In this document: positions 42,501 to 49,428 of the stretch, piece by piece
Layout of the letters: every line of letters starts with the position of its first letter
Numbering within the stretch: position 1 is the first letter of the stretch
NCBI RefSeq assembly: GCF_043757465.1
Contig: NZ_JAYVPL010000066.1
Coordinates: 1-64,000, forward strand
Direction of reading: 5' to 3'
Length of the DNA: 64,000 nucleotides
DNA from: Armatimonas sp043757465
GTDB lineage: Bacteria > Armatimonadota > Armatimonadia > Armatimonadales > Armatimonadaceae
Notes under the pieces: model-generated
What the model saw: only the letters and a program-made list of their open reading frames with translations
Database searches by the model: none
What the model was told of the DNA's origin: nothing
Program-made: the position numbers and the translations under genes

Positions 42501-42576
42501 CCTGGCAAGCGCCCATGGGCTTGAGGCGGCTTGCCGCGTTATCTTGAACGCGAATGCGTTCCTGTTCATAGACTGA
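39571..42576 (+). CDS. Planctomycete-type cytochrome c / DUF1549 / DUF1553 secreted protein
   Basis: This is a ~1001-residue secreted protein. A signal peptide (LLALTSLALASASLLPA) precedes a PSCyt1-type mono-heme domain with CMPCH (Cys55, Cys58, His59). A DUF1549 domain follows (LIGLPPTEAELAAFV, ASPRYGERWARHWLDTIHYAD, and a further motif CARCHNHKFDPIPTTDYW that may bind a second heme). A central beta domain leads to DUF1553 (RRNPLTWRSIVNRVWHYHFGKGIV, SDFGRMGGAPSHPELLDYL). The family is hugely expanded in Planctomycetes and Verrucomicrobia, probably acting in polysaccharide catabolism, and is almost always followed by a DUF1501 gene, as here (12 nt gap). Confidence 0.92.
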   Translation: MTETRPLRGALLALTSLALASASLLPARSSGQIKAPTAQAPDFAKEVQPLLNAKCMPCHGDIQAAGGLKLTRLKSALTGGGSGARGLVPHDPDASAVIQRISTTDTDLIMPPKTSGKTPLTPTEVATLRSWVQSGAPWPEAGAAAPVGDTHWSLQRIKKPALPSGKATHPVDRFLEVRLAAKGLAMSPAADRPTLIRRVTFDLIGLPPTEAELAAFVNDKAPGAYERVVDRLLASPRYGERWARHWLDTIHYADSHGSEHDMGRKNAWPFRDYVIQTFNNDVPYARFVREQLAADALYPNRPALTPALGYLSAGNFDLSAYYSAPVPFQILDRDDMVNQAMSTFVSTTANCARCHNHKFDPIPTTDYWSLQAVFAGVIKGDVTYDETPSIAEQRAKWNKLKEVADSKSATRILAAEHQPVVDAFVSAISGFGGWKPLRVTKATSAGGATFALADDGRVAVGGPRPAKDTYTLLARPGAGRIGALRVDALASPDLPKGGPGRADDGGYLLHEVIVDIVRASGKREKAKIVRASADYAQPNRDAAHAADGNSGSAWGIGPEFGKDHHLVLAFAEPLEIADDDALEVVLEQNDGATHVLGRFRLSVADAPRVALCAVPPKVADLLRAPTQDQAARVEIATFALRETADDGIASLPPLQRVYVAAKAADVANVGFVNIDKPREIHVLERGEMSRPKQVVEPGALSVLSELGIYFKRRDMTQESQRRAALAEWFVDRRNPLTWRSIVNRVWHYHFGKGIVDTPSDFGRMGGAPSHPELLDYLAAWFRDDAQGSFKKLHRLLVTSRAYRQSSANRPEADKLDRDNRLLWRANRLRVDADQYRDAALQTAGRINFTMGGPGVNHFKQGPGPQMTPALDYAAFDWESPAANRRSVYRTVWRSIPDPFMDSLDFPDLTLLSPTRGTSVSALQALTLYNNNFVLSCAQSLAKRVVAEGGTAPRQIERAAVLAWGRTITDQERKVLQTLASAHGLEAACRVILNANAFLFID

Positions 42577-42588
42577 TAGGTACGATGA

Positions 42589-44031
42589 ATGAACGATGAT
42601 CACTGGGGTCTTCCCACAAACCGACGAGAGTTCTTGACCGGACTCGGCGGGGGCTTCGCGGGCCTCGCACTGACCAGCCTGCTAGCCAAGGACAGCCAAG
42701 CGATACCGACTGAGCCGTCAGGGCAGGGCTCGCTGCACCTGCAGCACCACCCGCCTAAAGTGAAGCGCATCATCCAGCTGTTCATGAACGGCGGCGCGAG
42801 CCCGATGGACCTCTTCGACTACAAGCCCGTGCTGATCAAGTACCACGGCCAAAAGCTCCCGGAGCACGTCCGGCCCGAGGGCTCGCCCAACGTCCCCGGC
42901 CTGTGCCTCAAGAGCCCATTCACGTTTAAGCAATACGGCCAGTCGGGTCGCTGGGTCAGCGAGGTGTTTCCCGAGCAGGCGAAGCTGGTGGATGAAATGG
43001 CGTTCTTCATGGCGATGGCCAGCAAGTCCAGTGTCCATGGGCCGGCTTCGTACATGATGAACACGGGCTTCATCCAGCCGGGATTCCCGTCCATGGGGGC
43101 GTGGATTTCGTACGCAATCGGGAACATCCGAGACAACTTGCCGACCTTTGTGGTGCTCCCGGATGCGCGTGGCCTTCCGTACAACCAGCGAGGAAACTTC
43201 AGCAGCGGGTTCCTGCCAGTGGTGCACCAGGGAACGATGATCAACGGTACGGGGCCGGGGGCGGTGTCCGACCTCTTCGCCGGCAGCCGGTACAAGTTCG
43301 CGAATCCGACCTCAGACAAGGCGGGGCTGGACGCCTTGAACCAGCTGAATAAGGCCCATTCAGCGTCCCATCCCGGCGATTCCCGGCTGGATGCCCGAAT
43401 CGCTAGCTACGAGCTGGCGGCCCGGATGCAGCTGAGCGCACCGGAGGCGTTCGACCTCTCGCGTGAGCCGCAGGCGCTGAAGGACTCGTACGGAATCGGG
43501 GCGCAGCCCACCGACGACTTCGGCAAGCGCTGCCTGCTCGCTGCGCGGCTGGTGGAGCGGGGCGTGCGCTTTGTCCAGGTATGGAGCGGCCCACAGGGCG
43601 CGGTGAACAACTGGGACAACCACGGGAGCATCAAGCGGGAGCTGGTGCCGATGGCGGCGCAGGTGGACAAGCCGATCGCGGCACTGCTACGCGACCTCAA
43701 GGCCCGTGGGCTGGACAAAGACACGCTGGTGATCTGGACCACCGAGTTTGGCCGAACCCCCACAGCGCAGAGTGGCGACGGGCGCGACCACAACGGCGGG
43801 ACGTTCGTGAGCTGGATCTGGGGCGCGGGCGTGAAGCCGGGCGTGGCATATGGCGAAAGCGACGAGCTGGCGTTCAAGACCGCCGTGAACACCACCTATT
43901 CGTATGACTTCCACGCGACAGTGCTACACCTGCTGGGCATTGATCACACCAAGCTGACCTGGCGTCAGAACGGCATTGATCGCCGCCTGACCGATGTGCA
44001 CGGGCACGTGGTGAAAGAAGTTCTCGGGTAG
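42589..44031 (+). CDS. DUF1501 (sulfatase-like) Tat-secreted protein
   Basis: This 480-residue protein has a twin-arginine signal (NRREFLTGLGGGFAGLALTSLL). It shows the DUF1501 alkaline-phosphatase/sulfatase-like core: MNGGASPMDLFDYKP, VHGPASYMMNTGFIQPGFPSMGAW, GVRFVQVWSGPQGAVNNWDNHGSI and TLVIWTTEFGRTPTAQSGDGRDHNGG. It accompanies DUF1549/DUF1553 proteins and probably acts outside the membrane on the same unknown polymer. It begins 12 nt after the PSD1 gene. A hairpin follows the stop directly. Confidence 0.9.
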   Translation: MNDDHWGLPTNRREFLTGLGGGFAGLALTSLLAKDSQAIPTEPSGQGSLHLQHHPPKVKRIIQLFMNGGASPMDLFDYKPVLIKYHGQKLPEHVRPEGSPNVPGLCLKSPFTFKQYGQSGRWVSEVFPEQAKLVDEMAFFMAMASKSSVHGPASYMMNTGFIQPGFPSMGAWISYAIGNIRDNLPTFVVLPDARGLPYNQRGNFSSGFLPVVHQGTMINGTGPGAVSDLFAGSRYKFANPTSDKAGLDALNQLNKAHSASHPGDSRLDARIASYELAARMQLSAPEAFDLSREPQALKDSYGIGAQPTDDFGKRCLLAARLVERGVRFVQVWSGPQGAVNNWDNHGSIKRELVPMAAQVDKPIAALLRDLKARGLDKDTLVIWTTEFGRTPTAQSGDGRDHNGGTFVSWIWGAGVKPGVAYGESDELAFKTAVNTTYSYDFHATVLHLLGIDHTKLTWRQNGIDRRLTDVHGHVVKEVLG

Positions 44032-44051
44032 CCGCTGGCAAGTGCCAGCGG
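44032..44051. repeat. Hairpin CCGCTGGCA-AG-TGCCAGCGG after DUF1501
   Basis: A perfect 9-bp stem lies immediately downstream of the stop codon without a T-run. It may stabilise the upstream mRNA or attenuate transcription into the next gene. Confidence 0.5.
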
Positions 44052-44113
44052 AGGAAAATCGAGCAACGACGCAGAACTGGCACGCAACACCAAGACAACG
44101 ATTGGAAAGCATT

Positions 44114-45469
44114 ATGAGTACAACAAACGATTCGAAGCGGGGCCGCAGACAGTTTCTCACCGAGGCAGGACTCGGCGCGGCACTCTTGACACTAAGTCCT
44201 TCCTCCGTCCTAGCCGACGACCGGCCGATTAACTTTGCCGGAATTGGGGTCGGTAGCCAGGGCGGCAGTGACGTGGATCAGGTGATCGCGGCAGGCGGAA
44301 ACCTGGTGGCCCTATGTGATGTGGACCATAAATACGCCACGAAGAAGTTTGAGCAGTATCCCAATGCCCGAAAGTTCACCGACTATCGCGTGATGCTGAA
44401 GGAGATGGGCAAGGAGCTGGATGCCGTGGTCATCGGCACACCCGACCATACCCACGCCGTGATCGCTATGGAGGCAATGAAGCGCGGCAAGCATGTCTAC
44501 TGTGAGAAGCCCCTGGCACACACGGTCCATGAGGTGCGCACCCTGATGGCAGCCGCGCGCAAGTATAAAGTGGTCACCCAGCTGGGCAACCAAGGACACT
44601 CCAGCGACTCCATCCGCCGTGTGGTCGAGTGGGTTGGCGTGGGAGCCATTGGCCAGGTTCATACGGTTCATGCGGCCTGCGGCGAGTTTAAAGATGTCTA
44701 CAGCCAAATCCGAAACCTGGATAAATTAGAGCAGAAATACGACGTGCCCTCCGAGCTCGACTACGATCTCTGGCTTGGCCCCGCCGCCTACCGTCCCTAC
44801 ACCCCCTTCTGGGTTCACTGGAACTGGCGCGGCTGGATGCCCTTTGGAACCGGCACGATCGGAGACTGGTTCTGCCACGTGATTGACCCCGCGTTCTGGG
44901 CACTTGAACTAGATGCTCCCACAACGATCCGCGCCGAAGTGACCGGGTACGACCCGGCCACTCAGGGGCTGACCTACCCCGCTGCAACCCGCATCACCTT
45001 CGAATTTCCTGCCCGAAAAGAGCGAGCCCCTGTCACCCTGGTCTGGCACGACGGAGACAATCACATACCGGAACCCAAAGACTTTGGCGACGATGAGGTG
45101 CCACGAACCGGCGCGATTCTCTTTGGTGAAAAAGGAATGATCGTCCACGGCTCACACGGCGGCGGCGGCTGCCACATCTTGCCCGAGAAGCTGCGCAACG
45201 AAAACACGGGAGCCAATGCGCCCAAAGAGACCATTGCGCGTGTCAAGGGGCATCACTGGGACTGGCTTGAGGCGATCAAAACGGGTCGTCAAGCAGGCTC
45301 CAACTTCGACTACGGTGGCCGTCTCACCCAGGTGGCGCTTCTGGGGGCCATCGCGATTCGTTTCCCCGGCCAGACTCTCAAGTGGGACGTGAAAGCGGGG
45401 CGCTTCACTAACAACGATGCTGCCAACGCCTATATCAATCCCCCTTACCGGAAGGGCTGGAAGCTCTAG
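44114..45469 (+). CDS. Tat-secreted Gfo/Idh/MocA-family oxidoreductase
   Basis: This 451-residue NAD(P)-dependent sugar or inositol oxidoreductase has a Tat signal (GRRQFLTEAGLGAALLTLSPS) ending near ADD. The Rossmann part follows (INFAGIGVGSQGGSD, LVALCDVD), with the diagnostic GTPDHTHAVIAMEAMKRGKHVYCEKPLAHT, whose EKP motif holds the catalytic-site Lys. Bacterial secreted members are linked to carbohydrate breakdown, matching the upstream PSD1/DUF1501 pair. ATG 44114 begins the Tat signal; the in-frame extension to 44042 runs over the hairpin. Its stop abuts the convergent SDR gene with no gap. Confidence 0.9.
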   Translation: MSTTNDSKRGRRQFLTEAGLGAALLTLSPSSVLADDRPINFAGIGVGSQGGSDVDQVIAAGGNLVALCDVDHKYATKKFEQYPNARKFTDYRVMLKEMGKELDAVVIGTPDHTHAVIAMEAMKRGKHVYCEKPLAHTVHEVRTLMAAARKYKVVTQLGNQGHSSDSIRRVVEWVGVGAIGQVHTVHAACGEFKDVYSQIRNLDKLEQKYDVPSELDYDLWLGPAAYRPYTPFWVHWNWRGWMPFGTGTIGDWFCHVIDPAFWALELDAPTTIRAEVTGYDPATQGLTYPAATRITFEFPARKERAPVTLVWHDGDNHIPEPKDFGDDEVPRTGAILFGEKGMIVHGSHGGGGCHILPEKLRNENTGANAPKETIARVKGHHWDWLEAIKTGRQAGSNFDYGGRLTQVALLGAIAIRFPGQTLKWDVKAGRFTNNDAANAYINPPYRKGWKL

Positions 45470-46225
45470 CTAGCCGCGCATGTCCATTCCACCATCAACC
45501 GTGAGGGTCATGCCGGTGACAAACTTCGCCAAATCGGACAGCAGAAAGACGGTAGGCCCGGCGATATCGTCGGGCTGGCCGATACGGCCGAGAGCGAACT
45601 TTTTGCCCTCACTCTCGCGGCCCAGTGCGTCCAGCGACGGCGCGGACATGTCGGTGTCGGTCCAGGCAGGAGCGATGCAGTTGACACGGATCTGATCTCC
45701 GCCTAGCTCTTTTGCCATCGAGCGCATGAAGAGAATCTGTGCGCCCTTGCTGGTGGCATACGCGGAGAAAATATCGCTACCCCGCTGACCGGCAGTGCTC
45801 GTGTAGATCACGATACTCCCACCGCCCTGTTCTCGCAGATGGGGAACAGCGGCCTTCACGGCGAGAAATGTCCCGGCGAGGTTGATCTCCATGGTCCGGT
45901 TCCAGAACGCCAGATCCATTTCTTCAAGCGATGCCCCCTCAAAGATTCCCGCCGAAACCACCATACCCGTCAACGGCCCCAGTGTTGCGACAGCGGCGTC
46001 AATCGCCTTCTGCGCCGCGCCTTCGTGGGAGACATCGGCTTGGAACGCCGCCGCACGTCCACCCACTGCCACAATCGCGTCCACGGTCGCGTGCGCCGCC
46101 GCCGCGTTGCTTAGATAGTTCACGGAGACTGCCGCCCCCGCCTTCGCGGCCATTAGCGCTGTCGCCCGCCCGATCCCGCGCGAGCCACCCGCGATAAAAA
46201 CATGTTGGTTAGAAAGATCAATCAT
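45470..46225 (-). CDS. SDR-family oxidoreductase (FabG-like)
   Basis: This 251-residue classical short-chain dehydrogenase has cofactor motif GGSRGIGRAT, the VVSAGIF strand in the NNAG position, catalytic Ser in YTSTAGQRG, and YATSKGAQ (Tyr/Lys). The C-terminal VTGMTLTVDGGMDM is typical of FabG-like enzymes. The substrate is unknown. It reads as a single-gene unit with TAAAAT 6 nt before the ATG. It is convergent with the Gfo/Idh gene, the stop codons being adjacent. Confidence 0.9.
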   Translation of the reverse strand: MIDLSNQHVFIAGGSRGIGRATALMAAKAGAAVSVNYLSNAAAAHATVDAIVAVGGRAAAFQADVSHEGAAQKAIDAAVATLGPLTGMVVSAGIFEGASLEEMDLAFWNRTMEINLAGTFLAVKAAVPHLREQGGGSIVIYTSTAGQRGSDIFSAYATSKGAQILFMRSMAKELGGDQIRVNCIAPAWTDTDMSAPSLDALGRESEGKKFALGRIGQPDDIAGPTVFLLSDLAKFVTGMTLTVDGGMDMRG

Positions 46226-46231
46226 GCAGGT

Positions 46232-46237
46232 ATTTTA
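46232..46237 (-). promoter_or_regulatory. -10 hexamer TAAAAT, leaderless start of the SDR gene
   Basis: On the minus strand TAAAAT-ACCTGC-ATG gives a 6-nt gap to the start codon. Confidence 0.6.
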
Positions 46238-46333
46238 CCCGCTGGCGCGCTGCTTTTTCGTCGTAGTTTGCCAGACATGGAGCCGGTAGTAGCAAAAAAG
46301 CATAGTGTCTGAGTTGCTGCCAGCACAGTGTCT

Positions 46334-46726
46334 TCAGCACACGCTCCGTCTCACCAAAATTCGCACAGGCGGAGACACTGGTTCTGCATCTTGTCCTCCT
46401 AAATTCCCAAGGATGCGCTCGACATTTTTTGCGTAGCTGCGCCAGAGGCTCGCGCGGCGGCTGGCCTCGGCCTTGCCTTCATCGGTGAGGCGGTAGGTCT
46501 TGCGGGGCGGGCCGCCGCTCTCGGTGCTGGGCTGCCACTCCCCGACAATTAAGTCATCGTCTTCGAGGGTGCGCAGGGCCGGGTAGAGCGCACCATCGCG
46601 TAGGACGAGCCCGCCCTCGCAGCGCTTATCAATCTCGCGAGCGATGGCGTAGCCGTGCGCGGGGCCGCTCTCCAAAATGGCGAGGACAAAGATCGGTATG
46701 TCGTTGCGGGGAAGCTCTTTTGCCAT
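46334..46726 (-). CDS. PadR-family transcriptional regulator
   Basis: This 130-residue winged-helix regulator shows the PadR core: IPIFVLAILESGPAHGYAIAREID, GALYPALRTLEDDDLI and RKTYRLTDEGKAE. PadR proteins usually repress a neighbouring gene in response to a small ligand. It is divergent from the amidase gene, and a perfect 7-bp inverted repeat (46740-46775) lies between them as the obvious operator candidate. The C-terminal ~35 residues are short for the dimerisation helix, placing it in the short PadR subfamily. Confidence 0.88.
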   Translation of the reverse strand: MAKELPRNDIPIFVLAILESGPAHGYAIAREIDKRCEGGLVLRDGALYPALRTLEDDDLIVGEWQPSTESGGPPRKTYRLTDEGKAEASRRASLWRSYAKNVERILGNLGGQDAEPVSPPVRILVRRSVC

Positions 46727-46739
46727 GGTTTTTCGTTAA

Positions 46740-46775
46740 CTATTCTGAAATAAGCATACCCCGAATTAAGAATAG
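46740..46775. promoter_or_regulatory. Candidate PadR operator
   Basis: CTATTCT (46740-46746) and AGAATAG (46769-46775) are perfect inverted arms 22 nt apart. They lie in an AT-rich stretch 14 nt upstream of padR and 30 nt upstream of the amidase start. The position suggests autoregulation and control of the divergent gene. Confidence 0.5.
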
Positions 46776-46786
46776 CGTCAAGCCGA

Positions 46787-46792
46787 TATACT
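46787..46792 (+). promoter_or_regulatory. -10 hexamer TATACT before the amidase gene
   Basis: TATACT lies 12 nt before ATG 46805, just downstream of the candidate PadR operator. Confidence 0.5.
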
Positions 46793-46804
46793 TACCGGAA
46801 CAGA

Positions 46805-47551
46805 ATGCGTAAGCCTGCCAGTAGGATAACAGCCGTCCCCAAAACAAAAGCCAGCCGGGCTGCGCGTACGCTTCGAGGGGTCGTGGTAGTGTTAGACCCT
46901 GGCCACGGCGGCACCGACCCGGGAGCCAGCCGGGAGGGAATCTATGAGGCCGCGCTCAGCTACCGTATGGCGGCCACACTCGCGGAAGTGCTCAAGCCAC
47001 TGGGGGCGGAAGTACGCTTCACGGTGCGCAGCGCCGCACTCCGTCGCAAGCCGATCTCGGGCAAGTCCGAGCCCGCGCTTATCCTCCCGCGCGATGCCAC
47101 GCTCCCGAATGGTCAGCGCCTCAATGCGGGGCGCGAGGTCCCTGAGTATCTCCACGCCCGCGCCGCCGTCGCTGCTCGCGCCTGGAAGCAGAAACGCCCC
47201 CATGTCGTCTTTCTGGCTCTGCATTTTGATGTCTCGGAGAACCCCAATGATCACGGCGGCTTTGCGATGTGGGACATCCGTGAGAACCACGCCTGTACCC
47301 TTGCCTGCGAGATCACCCGCCGCTTCGCCGCCGCTGGTCTGAGCGGCAACCGTCGCCCCCAGCCGCGCCCCAATGACTTGGGCGTCCTCAACCCCCAGTT
47401 CAACCCCGTGCGCCAGAAAACCCTGGTGGAGCTCGCGACGATCACCAACACCGCTGATCGAAAAAAAGCCCTCGATCCCAAGTGGCGCTGGCGAGTCGCA
47501 CGGATTCTGGCGGCGGCAATTGTGGCTTGTAAAAAAGCACGTCTGACCTAG
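46805..47551 (+). CDS. N-acetylmuramoyl-L-alanine amidase (Amidase_3)
   Basis: This 248-residue zinc amidase cuts the bond between muramic acid and the peptide stem of peptidoglycan. VVVLDPGHGGTDPGA (His34) and EGIYEAAL (Glu) give the first ligands, FLALHFDVSENP the second His, and TLVELATITN the catalytic Glu. No signal peptide is visible; the N-terminus is basic (MRKPASRITAVPKTKASRAARTLRG) without a hydrophobic core, so either export uses another route or the start is misplaced. mutL follows 19 nt downstream but has its own -10. Confidence 0.87.
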   Translation: MRKPASRITAVPKTKASRAARTLRGVVVVLDPGHGGTDPGASREGIYEAALSYRMAATLAEVLKPLGAEVRFTVRSAALRRKPISGKSEPALILPRDATLPNGQRLNAGREVPEYLHARAAVAARAWKQKRPHVVFLALHFDVSENPNDHGGFAMWDIRENHACTLACEITRRFAAAGLSGNRRPQPRPNDLGVLNPQFNPVRQKTLVELATITNTADRKKALDPKWRWRVARILAAAIVACKKARLT

Positions 47552-47556
47552 CAGGG

Positions 47557-47562
47557 TATACT
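47557..47562 (+). promoter_or_regulatory. -10 hexamer TATACT, leaderless GTG start of mutL
   Basis: TATACT-AGCCCTT-GTG leaves 7 nt to the GTG at 47570. Confidence 0.55.
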
Positions 47563-47569
47563 AGCCCTT

Positions 47570-49423
47570 GTGCCGGATGAAGAAAATAATGACTCGGTAG
47601 TACGTCTGCTCGACGATAACACGGCCAACCAGATCGCGGCGGGTGAGGTGGTCGAGAGGCCGTCGTCGGTGGTGAAGGAGCTGGTCGAGAATAGCCTGGA
47701 CGCCGGGGCGAGCCGGATCGAGGTGGAGCTTTTTGAGGGCGGCAAAAATAAGATCGTCGTGCGAGACAACGGAGCGGGGATGAGCCGCGCGGATGCCGTT
47801 CTCGCACTCCAGCGCCACGCCACCAGCAAGATTCGCTCCGCCGACGATCTTTTCTCCATCCACACCCTGGGCTTTCGCGGCGAAGCGCTCCCCTCCATTG
47901 CGTCGGTCTCGGACTTTCGGATTCTGACCAAGCGCCCTCAGGACGAGACCGGCACCGAGATTATTGTCAGGGCGGGCGAGCTGGCCGACGTTCGTGATGC
48001 TGCCGCGCCCGACGGCACCCAGATCACGGTGGAGAACTTATTTTTCTGTGTTCCGGCACGCCTGAAGTTTCTCAAGACCACCCAGACCGAGCTGAACCAC
48101 GCCACGGATTTTCTGCACCGGCTGATTCTGGCCTACCACACGATTGGGTTCCGGCTCACCCACGACAGCCACGAGCTGATTGCCTACCCTGGCTCTGCCG
48201 ACCCGCGTCAGGCACTTGCGACGGTCTACGGCCGCGATGTGGCACGTGAGATGGTGCCGCTGCTCTACGAGTCGCCCGGCCTCACGGTGCGCGGCTCGGT
48301 GAGTAAGCCCAGTGTCAGTAAAGCAACACGCAGTGCGCAGGCGTTTTTCGTCAATGGCCGCCATGTGCGCAGCCGCACGGTTCAGCACGCCTTCGATGCC
48401 GCGTTCTCCAGGCTCATGACCACGGAGCGCCACCCTGTCGTCGCGCTCTTCGTGGAAATCTCCCCGGAGCTGGTGGATGTCAATGTCCATCCCGCAAAAA
48501 CAGAGGTACGCTTCACCCGTGATGGTGAGGTCTACGCCGCGATCAGTCGTGCCGTCGAGAGTGCGCTGCTCACAGGCGGCCTGGTTCCCGAAGTGACGGT
48601 TCAGGCCTCACTCCCGGAGCTTTCCCAACCCACCACACTGACCATGCCCGGCATGGGGGAGCGCGGCAGTGAGCGCCTTGCGCCACCGCTACGCACCAGC
48701 CTCTCGAACTACGTGAATCTGGAGTCTGCCCTAGCGTCAGAACCCACCCCGGTTTCGTTCGTCCCTCCCTCCAACGACCCGGGTGGGTTCGAGCAACCAA
48801 GCGCCTACATTGGCTTCGACGGCTACCGAATCGGGCGGCTTCGGGTACTGGGGCAGTCGCGCAACACCTATATTATTGCCGAGACCGACGATGCCCTCTT
48901 GCTCATTGACCAGCATATCGCCCATGAGCGCGTGCTCTACGAGCAGATGATGAACGGCGCGACCGACAGCGCCTGGGGCGTCGTGACGCAGCATCTCGCG
49001 GTTCCTCAGACTCTGGATCTCTCCCCCGCCGATGCGCGCGTGGTGCAGGAGCGACTCGGCGCTCTGGAGAGATCGGGATTTATTCTAGAGCCTTTTGGGG
49101 GAGAGACGTTCATGGTTCGCGCCGTCCCCGCCCGTGTCGCCGACAAGCCCTATTTGGAGATTCTCAAAGAAATTATCGAGGAACTCACCCAGACCAGTGT
49201 CGCGCGACGCTTACTGGTTGCCCATGAGTCGGCAATTATCATGGCATCGTGTAAAATGGCAGTCAAGAAAGGCGACCCGCTGACCATGGACGAGATGACA
49301 CGCCTGCTCGCCGATCTCGCCCAGATGCGCAATCCCTTCACCTGTCCGCACGGTCGCCCGATCCTCCTAGCCCTCTCGCACCACGAGATGGATAGGAAGT
49401 TCCATCGGATTGGCCCTCACTAA
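47570..49423 (+). CDS. mutL: DNA mismatch repair protein MutL (endonuclease type)
   Basis: This 617-residue MutL has an N-terminal GHKL ATPase (IAAGEVVERPSSVVKELVENSLDA, DNGAGM, THTLGFRGEAL-like HTLGFRGEALPSIASV), then VDVNVHPAKTEVRF. A Pro-rich linker leads to a C-terminal domain with the metal motif DQHIAHERVLYE, ASCKMAVKKGD and CPHGRP. The last three form the endonuclease site of MutL proteins in bacteria without MutH, so this protein probably nicks DNA itself. The start is GTG, supported by TATACT 7 nt upstream. There is no mutS nearby. Confidence 0.95.
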   Translation: MPDEENNDSVVRLLDDNTANQIAAGEVVERPSSVVKELVENSLDAGASRIEVELFEGGKNKIVVRDNGAGMSRADAVLALQRHATSKIRSADDLFSIHTLGFRGEALPSIASVSDFRILTKRPQDETGTEIIVRAGELADVRDAAAPDGTQITVENLFFCVPARLKFLKTTQTELNHATDFLHRLILAYHTIGFRLTHDSHELIAYPGSADPRQALATVYGRDVAREMVPLLYESPGLTVRGSVSKPSVSKATRSAQAFFVNGRHVRSRTVQHAFDAAFSRLMTTERHPVVALFVEISPELVDVNVHPAKTEVRFTRDGEVYAAISRAVESALLTGGLVPEVTVQASLPELSQPTTLTMPGMGERGSERLAPPLRTSLSNYVNLESALASEPTPVSFVPPSNDPGGFEQPSAYIGFDGYRIGRLRVLGQSRNTYIIAETDDALLLIDQHIAHERVLYEQMMNGATDSAWGVVTQHLAVPQTLDLSPADARVVQERLGALERSGFILEPFGGETFMVRAVPARVADKPYLEILKEIIEELTQTSVARRLLVAHESAIIMASCKMAVKKGDPLTMDEMTRLLADLAQMRNPFTCPHGRPILLALSHHEMDRKFHRIGPH

Positions 49424-49428
49424 ATGTT

